The notes under the pieces are model-generated. The model saw only the letters and a program-made list of their open reading frames with translations. It was not told the DNA's origin and ran no database searches. Below, piece after piece: positions 50,819 through 59,796 of a stretch of 64,000 bases of DNA. Source of the stretch: Myxococcota bacterium. GTDB lineage: Bacteria; Myxococcota_A; UBA9160; SMWR01. Made by a program: the position numbers and the translations under genes. The stretch's first letter is position 1. Each line of letters starts with the position of its first letter. Location: positions 1 to 64,000 of the forward strand of contig JBCCEW010000030.1 in the NCBI GenBank assembly GCA_039030075.1. The letters run 5' to 3'.

Positions 50819-51660
50819 GGAAACCCTGCGCCGGGGACCGCGACGCGCTTGGACACGATGCGCGCGGCACGATCCCGCTGACACGCCTCCGGGTCGATGG
50901 TCGGCGAGATGCAGACGAACAGGGTGCGACGGTCGTCACCGCCGAGTGCGCAGGCGATGGCCTGGTCTCCGGTGGGAATGCGCTCGCTGACTTCGCCGCC
51001 CTCGTGGACCCGCAGCACCTCGTGGCTCACCGGCGAAGCCACCCACACCGCACCCTCCGCATCGAGCCCGATGCCATCGGGAACCGCCCCTTCTAGGCTC
51101 GCCCACACGCGTCGGTCGGTGAGGGAGCCATCGTCCGCGATCGTGAAGGCGGTGAGCCGGGCGCCGAACGACTCTCCGACGATCAGGGTGTTCCCATCGG
51201 GAGTGATCACTGCACCGTTCGGAAACGCGAGTTCGTCGGCGACGACGCGACTCTCTCCGTCCGGCGTCACGAGGGTCAGGTGGGTCGTGCGGGGCTTCTC
51301 ACCTTTGTGGAGATCGAACCCGAAGTTCCCGACGTAGGAGCGCCCGGCCGCGTCCGTCACCATGTCGTTGCAGGGTTGCGCGCCGAACGCCGACAAGTCC
51401 GCATGCACCGACAAGCGGTTCCCGTCCCAGCGCAGGATCTGGCGGGCCGTCATCGAAACGACGAGCAGGGTGCCGTCGGGGAGCCAGCCCAGCCCCGACG
51501 GCTCGTCATCGAGCGTGAGCACCACGGAACACGTGCCGGTCGCGTCGAGCCGGCGCACGCAATGGTCGTGCATGTCCGAGAACCAGAGTGCGCCGTCGTA
51601 CCAGCGCGGCCCCTCGGCGAAAGTCAGGCCATCGACGCGCGCTTCGAGTGATTCGCTCAT
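50815..51660 (-). CDS. SMP-30/gluconolactonase-family protein
   Basis: A 281-residue six-bladed propeller of the SMP-30/LRE family. The N-terminus GLTFAEGPRWYDGALWFSDM with its metal-binding Glu is typical, followed by PNGAVITPDGNTLIVGES and PDGIGLDAEGAVWVAS. Members are metal-dependent lactonases on sugar or aromatic lactones. No signal peptide is seen, so it acts in the cytoplasm. The stop codons of this gene and the HAD gene overlap in tail-to-tail orientation. Confidence 0.92.
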   Translation of the reverse strand: MSESLEARVDGLTFAEGPRWYDGALWFSDMHDHCVRRLDATGTCSVVLTLDDEPSGLGWLPDGTLLVVSMTARQILRWDGNRLSVHADLSAFGAQPCNDMVTDAAGRSYVGNFGFDLHKGEKPRTTHLTLVTPDGESRVVADELAFPNGAVITPDGNTLIVGESFGARLTAFTIADDGSLTDRRVWASLEGAVPDGIGLDAEGAVWVASPVSHEVLRVHEGGEVSERIPTGDQAIACALGGDDRRTLFVCISPTIDPEACQRDRAARIVSKRVAVPGAGFP

Positions 51661-51771
51661 GGGATCACCATACGCCTCACGCCCGGCGGCGACGAGTGGT
51701 CCCGCGCGACTTCGCGGTTCGCGTTACCCTCCCCGCCGGACGACCGGCTCATCGGGGGGTTGCGAGAGTCC

Positions 51772-52698
51772 ATGCAGGCCGGCTACCGGCTGCGCTCGGC
51801 GAAGGAAGAGGAGTTGGCGCTGCTGCCGGCTCTCGAGAAGCGGGCAGGCACCCGTTTCGAAGGGCAGGGGCTGTCGGCCGAAGTCCTGGCGTCGACGACG
51901 TCCGCGGACGACTTGCGTACGGGTTGGAAACGGGGGCTGCTTTGCGTCGCCGCGGACGCCCAGGACCACCCGGTCGGGTTCGCCCTCCTGACCGAAGAAG
52001 CGTGGGGCGCGCACCTCGAGGAGATCGACGTCGACCCCGAACACGGCGGGCGCGGGGTTGGCACCGCGCTGCTCGACGCCGCGTGCCAGATCGCGAAGCA
52101 TCGCGGCTACGACCACCTCACGCTGACCACCTTCTCCGACATTCCCTGGAATGCACCGTTCTACGCGAGCCGAGGGTTCCGGGTGCTCGCGACGGGCGAG
52201 CGCACTGCCGCGCTCGATGCGCACATGGAAGAGGAGGCGGCGAGCGGTCTCGATCCCGGTCGCCGGGTCGCCATGCGGCGTCGGGTCGGCTGGCGCAAGG
52301 ACGCGCTGGCCTGGTTCGCGGGGTTCTGGCTGCTGGCGATGGTGGGACTCAGCATGATGGCGAGCCGCCGCGCCCGTGCGCTGATCGAGGCGGTGGGTCT
52401 CCTGCCCGGGCGGGACAAGACGGCGCACTTCCTGTTGATGGGCGGCCTGGCGTTCGTGGCGGTGTTGGCGCTCACGGGTCGTCGCATCGGAAGCGTCCAG
52501 TTCACGCCCACCGGCGCGCTCACCCTCGTCGTCGGGGTGGTGATCGTGGAGGAGACGGTGCAGCAGTGGATCCCGCTGCGCAGCTTCTCGCTCGTCGATC
52601 TCGCCTACAGCCTGGCGGGCGTCGCCTGCTTCGGCGCGCTCGGAATCGCCTGGCAGGCGTTCCGCACGCGCTCACGCGACTTCGAGCCGGAGCGCTAG
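51772..52698 (+). CDS. GNAT acetyltransferase fused to a VanZ-like membrane domain
   Basis: A 308-residue two-domain protein. Residues about 5-165 form a GNAT domain: IDVDPEHGGRGVGTALLDAA is the acetyl-CoA loop, and APFYASRGFRVL is the usual last block. The second half has four transmembrane segments and the VanZ-like pattern DKTAHFLLMGG near 218 and EETVQQWIPLRSFSLVDL near 262. VanZ proteins can confer teicoplanin tolerance; many homologues have unknown roles. The fusion would place a cytoplasmic acetyltransferase on the membrane. No in-frame stop separates the two parts. An in-frame TTG at 51760 is an alternative start. Confidence 0.88.
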   Translation: MQAGYRLRSAKEEELALLPALEKRAGTRFEGQGLSAEVLASTTSADDLRTGWKRGLLCVAADAQDHPVGFALLTEEAWGAHLEEIDVDPEHGGRGVGTALLDAACQIAKHRGYDHLTLTTFSDIPWNAPFYASRGFRVLATGERTAALDAHMEEEAASGLDPGRRVAMRRRVGWRKDALAWFAGFWLLAMVGLSMMASRRARALIEAVGLLPGRDKTAHFLLMGGLAFVAVLALTGRRIGSVQFTPTGALTLVVGVVIVEETVQQWIPLRSFSLVDLAYSLAGVACFGALGIAWQAFRTRSRDFEPER

Positions 52699-52701
52699 GC
52701 C

Positions 52702-53034
52702 TCAGCCGTCGCAGCGGTAGACGTCGAACGAGCGTCGCCCCCCAGCCGACGGGCCCTGGGGCACGATGGCGGTGGCACCCATCTCGGCCGCCTCGTTGCG
52801 CGCAAGCGCTTCGAGTTCGTCGTCCACGGTTTCGAGGCTGCGTGCGAAGATCCAGACGCGGTCGCTGGTCTTCGCGTGGGTCGCACCGAGCTGCGTGCAT
52901 TCGGACACGTCCGCGGTCTGGGCCAACCGCACACCGCCGCCGCCGTCGGTCAAGGGCACCCAGGTGCACGCGGCCGTGCCGAGGAGCATGGTGATGGCGA
53001 GTCCGGTGGTGAGCTTCGAGAGCGGTACGCGCAA
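52702..53034 (-). CDS. Small lipoprotein-like protein, DUF4156 type
   Basis: A 110-residue protein with a signal peptide and a Cys at its end (TMLLGTAACTWVPLT), probably a lipoprotein. The mature part (VRLAQTADVSECTQLG, NEAAEMGATAIV, FDVYRCDG) resembles DUF4156/YjeI-like small envelope proteins. TTG at 53034 has GGGGAAG upstream, and is chosen because it gives the short basic start of a signal peptide. The role is unknown. Confidence 0.7.
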   Translation of the reverse strand: MRVPLSKLTTGLAITMLLGTAACTWVPLTDGGGGVRLAQTADVSECTQLGATHAKTSDRVWIFARSLETVDDELEALARNEAAEMGATAIVPQGPSAGGRRSFDVYRCDG

Positions 53035-53107
53035 CGTGTCTTCCCCCCTACAACGCGACGCAGGGTACCAGAGCCGCTTCGGACAGGAAGGGTGGTAGCC
53101 TTCGGGC

Positions 53108-53443
53108 ATGCGATCGATCGTGCACACTTCGTGGCGACGCGGGCAGGTTCTCGTCCTGGCGGTCGCCGGTCTGCTGATGCTCGGAAACAGCTGTGCGAGC
53201 GCACCGGGCGAGCCGACCCCGCTTCCCGCATCGCTCACGGCCTGCGAAGACCCGCGTCCCGAAGCCTGCACCCACGACTACCGGCCGGCTTGCGGTCACC
53301 GGTGTGCGGCACCGCCGTGTACCGCAGCCCAGCGCAAGACCTATGGGAACGCATGCTCGGCCTGCAGTGATTCCGCCGTGATGGCGGTAGAACCGGGCCG
53401 ATGTGAGGACGGCGCGGCGCCATCGGCGCCGCTGCTTCGCTAG
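53108..53443 (+). CDS. Small exported protein with a Kazal-like domain
   Basis: A 111-residue exported protein. The signal peptide is about 1-31 (VLVLAVAGLLMLGNSCAS). A cysteine-rich domain follows: CTHDYRPACG, then KTYGNACSAC and EPGRC. This is the C-x-C-G and T-Y-x-N-x-C pattern of Kazal serine-protease inhibitors, here with an extra Cys pair. The Cys in NSCAS could be a lipobox but the -3 to -1 residues fit poorly. Its ATG at 53108 is separated from the divergent DUF4156-like gene by 73 nt. The stop overlaps that of the convergent pyruvyl transferase gene. Confidence 0.72.
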   Translation: MRSIVHTSWRRGQVLVLAVAGLLMLGNSCASAPGEPTPLPASLTACEDPRPEACTHDYRPACGHRCAAPPCTAAQRKTYGNACSACSDSAVMAVEPGRCEDGAAPSAPLLR

Positions 53444-54450
53444 CTCGCCTCGCCCCAGGCGCCCCAATGGTGCAATGCGTCGCGCGCGCGCTCCGCGAAG
53501 GCGACGAGTGGGGCCGCATCGATGCGCCGCGCCTGAACCGGTGCCTGGTCGAGGGCACCCCCCAGCGCATCCCAGTCATCGACGCAGACGCCCGTGCGAC
53601 TGCGCGCCGCGAAGGCCCGCAGCTTCTCGTCGCGTGCCAACGCGATCCACGGGATGCCGAGGCTCGCCGCGATGATCGCGCCGTGCAGCCGCGTGGTGAC
53701 GACGCGTCCCGCGCGGGCGTAGCGCCGACCTAGCAGGTCGCGCAGTCCCCACCAGCGCGTCTCGGTGTGGTCCGTCGACCAGGGACGCTGCTCGCGACTC
53801 ACCAATCGCAACAGCTTGTGTTGCTCGTCGGCGCTCAGCAGCTCGGGGTGCACGGCCAGGAGCGTGCGATCCGAGGGGGCGCGCTGCACCGAATGTTGGA
53901 CGAACGGCACCGTCGGACAGTCGCCGATTTCGGCATGACACCAGGCGTGGAACTCGGCGCTGCGTTCGTCGCGCACGTGCACCAGCGCGGCGCGTGTACC
54001 GACGCTCACCGCCGAGGGACAGCGAGGAGATGCGGCGCCAGCATCGGGCCAACAACCTCCGATGCCCCAAAGGATCAGCGGCAAGCGGCACGCGCGGTCG
54101 AGCTCCTGCCAGAAGGGTTCGAAGGCCGGGTGGAGGAGCCCGGCGCCTCCCACGATCACGGCGCGGTAGCGCCGGTGGATCCATTCCCAATCGATGGGCC
54201 GCTGATGGGCGTTCCAGACCTCGAGGGTCTGGCCGAGCAGGTGCTGCACTCCGAGCGCAGCCGTGAAGTTCCCGATGTTCGGAACGGCCGAATAGAACTG
54301 CAGCACGGCGGGGCCGCGCAGCGCGCCGGTGGGGCGCACCCGCGACACGTCCCGGAAGCGGGTGCGGCGATCGAAGGCCGAACCCCGCTCGAGCCGGGCG
54401 CTCGGCGCCAAGGGCCGTCCGAGCGCGGAGCGGAGGGCGAATCCCGTCAT
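53440..54450 (-). CDS. Polysaccharide pyruvyl transferase-family protein
   Basis: A 336-residue GT-B-like enzyme of the PF04230 family. The segments FYSAVPNIGNFTAALGV and VTTRLHGAIIAASLGIPWIALARDEKL, with DxR-like TTRLHG, are hallmarks. It should transfer pyruvate from phosphoenolpyruvate to a sugar of a surface polysaccharide or teichoic-like polymer. Its neighbours encode a sulfotransferase, a methyltransferase and a flippase. No membrane segment is seen. Confidence 0.87.
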   Translation of the reverse strand: MTGFALRSALGRPLAPSARLERGSAFDRRTRFRDVSRVRPTGALRGPAVLQFYSAVPNIGNFTAALGVQHLLGQTLEVWNAHQRPIDWEWIHRRYRAVIVGGAGLLHPAFEPFWQELDRACRLPLILWGIGGCWPDAGAASPRCPSAVSVGTRAALVHVRDERSAEFHAWCHAEIGDCPTVPFVQHSVQRAPSDRTLLAVHPELLSADEQHKLLRLVSREQRPWSTDHTETRWWGLRDLLGRRYARAGRVVTTRLHGAIIAASLGIPWIALARDEKLRAFAARSRTGVCVDDWDALGGALDQAPVQARRIDAAPLVAFAERARDALHHWGAWGEAS

Positions 54451-54530
54451 CGTGCTCGCTGCATCGGCCGCGGTGGCCCCTCACTTTCGCGCAAAAGTCC
54501 GCCCAGCCGCCCGCCGATACAGGGGGTGTC

Positions 54531-55280
54531 GTGAAGGGAGTCGTTCACACCGGAAGTCCCGCACCGATCTTCGTGGTCGGCTGCGGTCGCTCGGGCACCC
54601 ACTGGCTCGCCGAGACCCTGGACGCCCACCCGGAGCTCCACAGCTGGGGTGAAAATCCATCGGTCTTCGGGGACGTGACCCAGCTCGCGCTCGACCCGCG
54701 TCGCGAGAACGATCTGCTCCCGCGGCTCCTGCGCCGCTACCGAGACGCGGTTCGGCGCTTTGCGCCGCTGCGACTGGTCGACAAATGCCACCCGAACCTC
54801 TGGCTCGTCGATCGGCTGCGCTTCGCCTTCCCCGACGCCCGCTTCGTGGCGATCCGCCGGGACCCCTACGCCACGGTTTCCAGCATGCTCGAGCACCCCG
54901 GCGTGCGGCGCTGGTGCGAGCAGTGGCAGCGCTACCCGCTCCCCAACCGGTTCCTCGGGGTGCGGCGCGAGACGGCCGCGACCTACGCGCGGGCTCCGAT
55001 CGCGGAACGGCTTGCCCTGCGCTGGCGCGCTCACGCCGAGCGCATCGCCCACTGGGAGCACCAGGATCCCGCGCGCTTCTTCGCCATCGACTACGAGGCG
55101 CTGCACGAACCGGGAGTTGCGGTTCTCGCCGACCTCTCCCAATTTTTGGAGTTGGAATCCCCCCTGCGGCCGAGACCGGCCCGAAGGGAATCGCTGCACC
55201 AATGGCGCGCGAGGCTCGGGGATCAAGAACGCGACGCGATCGCACGCGTGGCGCACGGCGCGGCCGCCGCAGGTCAATGA
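54531..55280 (+). CDS. PAPS-dependent sulfotransferase
   Basis: A 249-residue sulfotransferase. The 5'-phosphosulfate loop GCGRSGTHWLAE is near residue 18, and the 3'-phosphate motif reads FVAIRRDPYATVSS near residue 105. The acceptor is unknown; an exopolysaccharide or small molecule is likely given the neighbours. The GTG start leads a short plus-strand pair with the methyltransferase 10 nt downstream, divergent from the pyruvyl transferase gene. Confidence 0.88.
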   Translation: MKGVVHTGSPAPIFVVGCGRSGTHWLAETLDAHPELHSWGENPSVFGDVTQLALDPRRENDLLPRLLRRYRDAVRRFAPLRLVDKCHPNLWLVDRLRFAFPDARFVAIRRDPYATVSSMLEHPGVRRWCEQWQRYPLPNRFLGVRRETAATYARAPIAERLALRWRAHAERIAHWEHQDPARFFAIDYEALHEPGVAVLADLSQFLELESPLRPRPARRESLHQWRARLGDQERDAIARVAHGAAAAGQ

Positions 55281-55290
55281 GGCGGCGATC

Positions 55291-55962
55291 GTGAGAGCAC
55301 TCCCGCTTCGCATGAGCCTGTCGATCGACCGGCTGCGCAATCGCCTGCGGCCCGGCGTCCACCAACGCTCCCATGTGACGGGTTGGCATCGCTACCCGGT
55401 GCTGTTCCGCGAAGTGCGCCGCGTCGCAGAGCAGGAACGCCTGGAGCGCCCGCACATCCTCTCGTTCGGATGCTCCTCGGGAGAAGAGTGCGCGTCACTC
55501 TCCGAGCAGTTCCCCGGAGCGCGCGTCGTCGGGACGGACATCAGCCCGCGGATGCGCGCGCGCGCCCAGCGCATCGCCGACGAGAACCCGGCCGTCGTAA
55601 TCGTTCCGAGCCGCGACGACCTGGTCGCGGCGTTCGGTCCCTACGACATCGTCTTCGCGTTGTCGGTCCTGTGCCGGCATCAAGAGACGCGCCACGTCGA
55701 CAACTGTGCGCGGGTCTATCCGTTCGAGCGCTTCGAGACAGCGGCAGCGCGACTGGCGAACTGGGTGGCGCCCGGGGGCCTGCTCGTGCTCTACAACACG
55801 ACTTTCCGCTTCCAGGACACGCTCGCGTCGGAAGACTTCGTCGACGTCACGCCGCCTGCGATCGCGGCGAGCGGCACGATCGCGCAGTTCGATCGGGAGC
55901 ACCGGCGACTCGATCAGCCCGACCGCGCGTGCATCTTCCGCAAGCGCGAGACCCACGGCTAG
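55291..55962 (+). CDS. Class I SAM-dependent methyltransferase
   Basis: A 223-residue methyltransferase. Motif I reads ILSFGCSSGEEC near residue 52 and the acidic strand end VVGTDIS follows. The rest, with CARVYPFERFETAAARLANW and GGLLVLYNTT, is CheR-like in size but not in domain order. The GTG at 55291 has GAGG 8 nt upstream; an ATG at 55312 is an alternative. It follows the sulfotransferase and precedes the convergent flippase. Confidence 0.85.
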   Translation: MRALPLRMSLSIDRLRNRLRPGVHQRSHVTGWHRYPVLFREVRRVAEQERLERPHILSFGCSSGEECASLSEQFPGARVVGTDISPRMRARAQRIADENPAVVIVPSRDDLVAAFGPYDIVFALSVLCRHQETRHVDNCARVYPFERFETAAARLANWVAPGGLLVLYNTTFRFQDTLASEDFVDVTPPAIAASGTIAQFDREHRRLDQPDRACIFRKRETHG

Positions 55963-55977
55963 CGGATCCGCCCGCGT

Positions 55978-57483
55978 TCAAGAAGTACGGCGGAGGAGCT
56001 GCGCGCTCGCCCACAGCGAGGCGGCGTCGCGCCGGCCCGCGGGCCACGCCCAGACCAGGACCACTCCCGTCACGAGCGCAGCCGCCGCACCCGCCGCCGC
56101 GGTCGCCACGCTGGGCGGGAGAGGAACCGCTTGGCGCGCTACCGCCGCCGCGAGCGCCACCGCGAGCGCGAGCAACGCGGGCCGCAGCACGACCGATCGC
56201 AATCGCTCTGCTCCGACGGGCGTGTCGGCGATGGCCGCTCGCAGCTGGGGCCCCACCAGGGCCCACACGGCGATCGCGTAGCTCGCGGCGATGCCGCGGG
56301 GTCCAAAGGGCAAGCCAAGCACGATCGAAGCGATCACGAGGCTACCGCCGCGCACCGACCAGCCCAGAAGGCGGCTGCTTCGGCCGTACGCGAGGTGCAA
56401 CCAGGAAGCGGTGCTCGCAATCGGCTGCCAGAAACCCGCCAGCGCCAACCAGCGCAACAGAGGAGCCGTCGCTTCCCAGCCGGGCCCGAGTGCGAGCGCC
56501 ACGACGTCTTCCGCACACACCACCAGCAGGGCACAACCCGGCATGCAGAGGTAAGCGATGGCCTGGACGAAGCGCAGGTAGACCCGTTCGAAGCGCTCGG
56601 GGTCGTCGCGAAGACGCGCCAACGTCGGGATCGCGACCTGGGCGAGGGGCGCCACGAGCTGGGACAGCGGGAGCAGGAGCAGGGCGTAGGCGCGGCCGTA
56701 GAAGCCGAGGGAAGCGGCACCGAAGACGCGTCCGATCAGGACATCGTCGAGGTTGCGCGCCAGGAAGTTCACGAAGCTCGCGCCGGTCAGCTCCGCGCCG
56801 AAGCGGAGCGCGTTCACCGGCGCAATGTCGAAGGCCGGGCGGCTCGGTCGCCACGGGTTGGCGGCGAATGCGCCACACGCGGTGGTCGCGGCCGTCGTCA
56901 CGTGGCCGGCGACGAGTGCCCAGAGGCCGAAACCGGCCAGGGCCGTTCCGATCGCTACCGCGAAACCCGCGAGCGCGGCACCCGTCTCGACGGCGCTGGC
57001 CCGACCGAAACGTCCGCCGCGTCGCAGGAGCGCGAGCGGTTGCACCGCGACCCCCTGCAGTGGGAAACCGAGGCTGAGCGCGGCGAGCGCATCTCCCAGC
57101 GCGGGCTCACCGAAGAAGCGCGCGAGCGTGGGACCGAGCGCGAGCAACGCGACGCCGAGCCCGAGGCCGGAGAGGGCGTTGATCCAGAACAGATGGGAGG
57201 CTTCGCGTTCGCACAGGGCGTCGCGTTCCAGCGTCTTCCATGCGAGGCCCGACTGGGCGAACAGCCCGAGCGCGCCCACGCAGACGAGAGCCATCGCGAA
57301 ACGTCCGAACTCCGCGGGTTCGACCCAGCGCGCGAGTGCGATGACGCATCCGACCTGTGCCACGCCCCGCACACCCTGGGCAGCGAGCACCCAGGCACTG
57401 CCGCGCGAGGCGGTGGAAGCCAACTCGGTGGCGCGAGGGGTCGGCAGCAGCGTGCTGGCCGGCGGCTCGGATCGCGGCGCCAT
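55978..57483 (-). CDS. Polysaccharide flippase (Wzx/MATE-like, MOP superfamily)
   Basis: A 501-residue integral membrane protein with about 12 to 14 transmembrane segments. Typical Wzx features are RGSAWVLAAQGVRGVAQVGCVIALARWVEP at the start and FVNFLARNLDDVLIGRVFGAASLGFYGRAYAL in the middle. It should flip a lipid-linked oligosaccharide across the inner membrane. The ATG at 57483 is preferred; a longer upstream frame is antisense to the next gene. The sulfotransferase/methyltransferase pair is convergent with it. Confidence 0.9.
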   Translation of the reverse strand: MAPRSEPPASTLLPTPRATELASTASRGSAWVLAAQGVRGVAQVGCVIALARWVEPAEFGRFAMALVCVGALGLFAQSGLAWKTLERDALCEREASHLFWINALSGLGLGVALLALGPTLARFFGEPALGDALAALSLGFPLQGVAVQPLALLRRGGRFGRASAVETGAALAGFAVAIGTALAGFGLWALVAGHVTTAATTACGAFAANPWRPSRPAFDIAPVNALRFGAELTGASFVNFLARNLDDVLIGRVFGAASLGFYGRAYALLLLPLSQLVAPLAQVAIPTLARLRDDPERFERVYLRFVQAIAYLCMPGCALLVVCAEDVVALALGPGWEATAPLLRWLALAGFWQPIASTASWLHLAYGRSSRLLGWSVRGGSLVIASIVLGLPFGPRGIAASYAIAVWALVGPQLRAAIADTPVGAERLRSVVLRPALLALAVALAAAVARQAVPLPPSVATAAAGAAAALVTGVVLVWAWPAGRRDAASLWASAQLLRRTS

Positions 57484-57682
57484 GATTCTCCGCCGGGGGG
57501 CAGGAACTCCGGTGACGTCTGGGGGAAAGACGGCATTGTTCCGATCGACGCCGAGGGACCCGAGGTTGAGCGGGCCCGGCCGACTCGTTTTCCCCGCGGG
57601 GCACATTGACGCCGGACCGCGGAGAGAGCGGCCCGGGTCGGGCCTCGGCGCTAGCCTTCCTGCCCCTGGAGGATCGCCCCCC

Positions 57683-58864
57683 GTGTCCATCGACTATCTC
57701 GCTTTCGACTGCGACAACCACTACTACGAGGCGCAGGACGCCTTTACACGCCACGTCCCGGCCCAGATGCAGCCCCGCTGTGTGCAATGGGCCGACATCA
57801 ACGGTCGCAAGCACCACATCGTGGGCGGTCAGCTGGCCCGCGCCGTCGTGAACCCGACCTGGGATCCGATCGCGAAGCCCGGCGCGATGTACGAGTACTT
57901 CCGCGGCAATCCGCATGGCCGCAACCCGCTGGAAATGCTGCGCGACCGCGAGCCGCTGCCGGCCGAGTACATGGACCGCGACGCCCGCGTCTCGGTGATC
58001 GAACGCCAGGGCCTCGAGGGGGTCTGGCTGTTCCCGACCCTGGGCGTTCTCTACGAAGAGCTCCTGAAGCACGACATCGAGGCCGTGAAGGCCCTGGTCC
58101 TGGGCTTCAATCGTTGGATCGAGGACGACTGGGGCTGCAACTACAAGGGCAAGATCTTCACCGCGCCCTATGTGACGCTCGCTGATGTCGACTTCGCCTG
58201 CAGCGAACTCGACTGGGCCCTCGCCCAGGGGGCACGCGTCGTGGTGATGCGGCCCGCTCCGGCCTGGACCTCCGATGGGCCCCGATCGCCCGCCGACGAG
58301 ATGTTCGACCCCTTCTGGGCCCGCGCGGCCGAGGCCGGCATCACCGTCGTCGTGCATGCCGGCGACTCGGGCTACTCGACCCACGGATACACGCGAGACG
58401 GCTTCGCTTCCGGCTTCAGTGGCAACAACTACAAGCCCTCGGTGAAGTCCTTCCTGATCGAACGCGCCGCCTACGATTTCCTGATCACGCTCTGCTACGA
58501 GAAGCTCTTCGAGCGCTTCCCGAACCTCCGCATCGCATCGGTCGAGAACGGTTCCGAGTTCCTGCCCGACCTGTTCCGGAAGCTCGAGCAGTCGAAGAAT
58601 CGCATGCCCGGCTACTACGCCGAGGATCCCGCCGAGCTCTTCAAGCGCAACGTGTGGATCAACCCGTTCTGGGAAGACGACGTGAACGAGGTCGTCGAGA
58701 TGATGGGCGCCAATCGGGTGATCTTCGGATCGGACTGGCCCCACATCGAGGGAATGCCCCAGCCGCTCGACTACCTGCTGGACGTCGAGCACTTCGACGC
58801 CGGGATCCAGCAGAAGATCCTGCGCGACAACACACTTGAGTTGAACACGCTGCGTCCCGCTTGA
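57683..58864 (+). CDS. Amidohydrolase family 2 (TIM-barrel metal-dependent hydrolase)
   Basis: A 393-residue amidohydrolase_2 protein. Metal-binding D-x-D-x-H is visible at FDCDNHYYE near residue 8, VVVHAGDSGY in the middle, and the terminal Asp in VIFGSDWPHIEG. Members decarboxylate or hydrolyse aromatic or carboxylic compounds. GGAGG lies 10 nt before the GTG at 57683. It is divergent from the flippase gene. Many such genes in a genome suggest xenobiotic or lipid catabolism. Confidence 0.9.
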   Translation: MSIDYLAFDCDNHYYEAQDAFTRHVPAQMQPRCVQWADINGRKHHIVGGQLARAVVNPTWDPIAKPGAMYEYFRGNPHGRNPLEMLRDREPLPAEYMDRDARVSVIERQGLEGVWLFPTLGVLYEELLKHDIEAVKALVLGFNRWIEDDWGCNYKGKIFTAPYVTLADVDFACSELDWALAQGARVVVMRPAPAWTSDGPRSPADEMFDPFWARAAEAGITVVVHAGDSGYSTHGYTRDGFASGFSGNNYKPSVKSFLIERAAYDFLITLCYEKLFERFPNLRIASVENGSEFLPDLFRKLEQSKNRMPGYYAEDPAELFKRNVWINPFWEDDVNEVVEMMGANRVIFGSDWPHIEGMPQPLDYLLDVEHFDAGIQQKILRDNTLELNTLRPA

Positions 58865-58948
58865 CGGGGCCAGCCCACGACGTGCATTGCGTTCGCAGTG
58901 GCTCGCTCTCGCGGGTCTCGGGACGCCACAACGAGAGGGAGAGCACGA

Positions 58949-59311
58949 ATGAAGCGAACGATTACGGTTCTCGCGTCCTTGGCGCTGGCGGCACTGCTGT
59001 TGCCCGCGCTCGGCTGTGGTTCGGGGGACAGCACCCCCGCGCCGGAAGCTCCGTCGAGCCCGGCGCCCCAGGCGTCGACGCCTGCTCCGCCGGAGCCGCC
59101 GCCGGCCATGCCCGAAAAAGAAGAGATGGAAGAGATGGCTGGCGAGATGACGCCGCTCGAGGAGTGCCACAAGCTCGCCGACGCGGAGCAGTGGCTCGAC
59201 GCCGTCGGTCCGTGCAAGGCCGCCGCGGAAGATCACCCGGACGATCTGAAGATCAAGCATGCGCTTCAGCAGGCCGCCGCTGCTGCGACTTCACTCGTCG
59301 AGGGGAGCTAG
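58949..59311 (+). CDS. Small lipoprotein
   Basis: A 120-residue lipoprotein. The signal peptide ends in a good lipobox (LLPALGC), with the lipidated Cys at about residue 23. A proline/alanine-rich linker and then a short helical, acidic part (MPEKEEMEEMAGEM and ECHKLADAEQWLDAVG) follow; the last 60 residues look like a single TPR-like pair. It is the first gene of a cluster of three, 3 nt from the LysM gene. Confidence 0.8.
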   Translation: MKRTITVLASLALAALLLPALGCGSGDSTPAPEAPSSPAPQASTPAPPEPPPAMPEKEEMEEMAGEMTPLEECHKLADAEQWLDAVGPCKAAAEDHPDDLKIKHALQQAAAAATSLVEGS

Positions 59312-59314
59312 CCC

Positions 59315-59773
59315 GTGGGCCTCATCGATTTCGTGAAGAGCGCGGGAGAGAACCTCCTCCAGCGCGTTTCCGGTGGACCCGAAGTCAACGCCGACGGCAT
59401 CGTCCAGGCGATCCAGTCCCACGGCCTCCAGGTGCAGAACCTGCAGGTAGGCGTCCAGGAAGACGTGGCCACCGTCGCGGGCACCACGGAGACCCAGACC
59501 GACAAGGAAAAGGTCGTGCTCGTCGTGGGCAACACCCAGGGCGTGGCCAGGGTGAACGACGAACTCCAGGTCGAGCCGCCGAAGCCCGAGACGCCGCCGC
59601 AGCCGCCGTCGACCTACTACGAAGTCGTGTCGGGCGACTCGTTGTCGAAGATCGCGAAGGCGCACTACGGGGATGCGATGAAGTACCCGGTGATCTTCGA
59701 AGCCAACAAGCCGATGCTGACCGATCCCGACAAGATCTACCCGGGTCAGGTGCTGCGGATCCCGCCGCTCTAG
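59315..59773 (+). CDS. BON-LysM protein, Kbp (YgaU)-like
   Basis: A 152-residue protein with a BON domain at about 25-85 (IVQAIQSHGLQVQNLQV) and a C-terminal LysM at about 102-150 (YYEVVSGDSLSKIAKAHYGD, PGQVLRIPPL). This length and order match E. coli Kbp, a cytoplasmic potassium-binding protein of 149 residues. The N-terminus GLIDFVKSAGENL also matches. It starts with GTG 3 nt after the lipoprotein stop, so both are likely co-translated. Confidence 0.92.
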   Translation: MGLIDFVKSAGENLLQRVSGGPEVNADGIVQAIQSHGLQVQNLQVGVQEDVATVAGTTETQTDKEKVVLVVGNTQGVARVNDELQVEPPKPETPPQPPSTYYEVVSGDSLSKIAKAHYGDAMKYPVIFEANKPMLTDPDKIYPGQVLRIPPL

Positions 59774-59796
59774 GCCCCGAGCGAGAAGAGAAGAAC

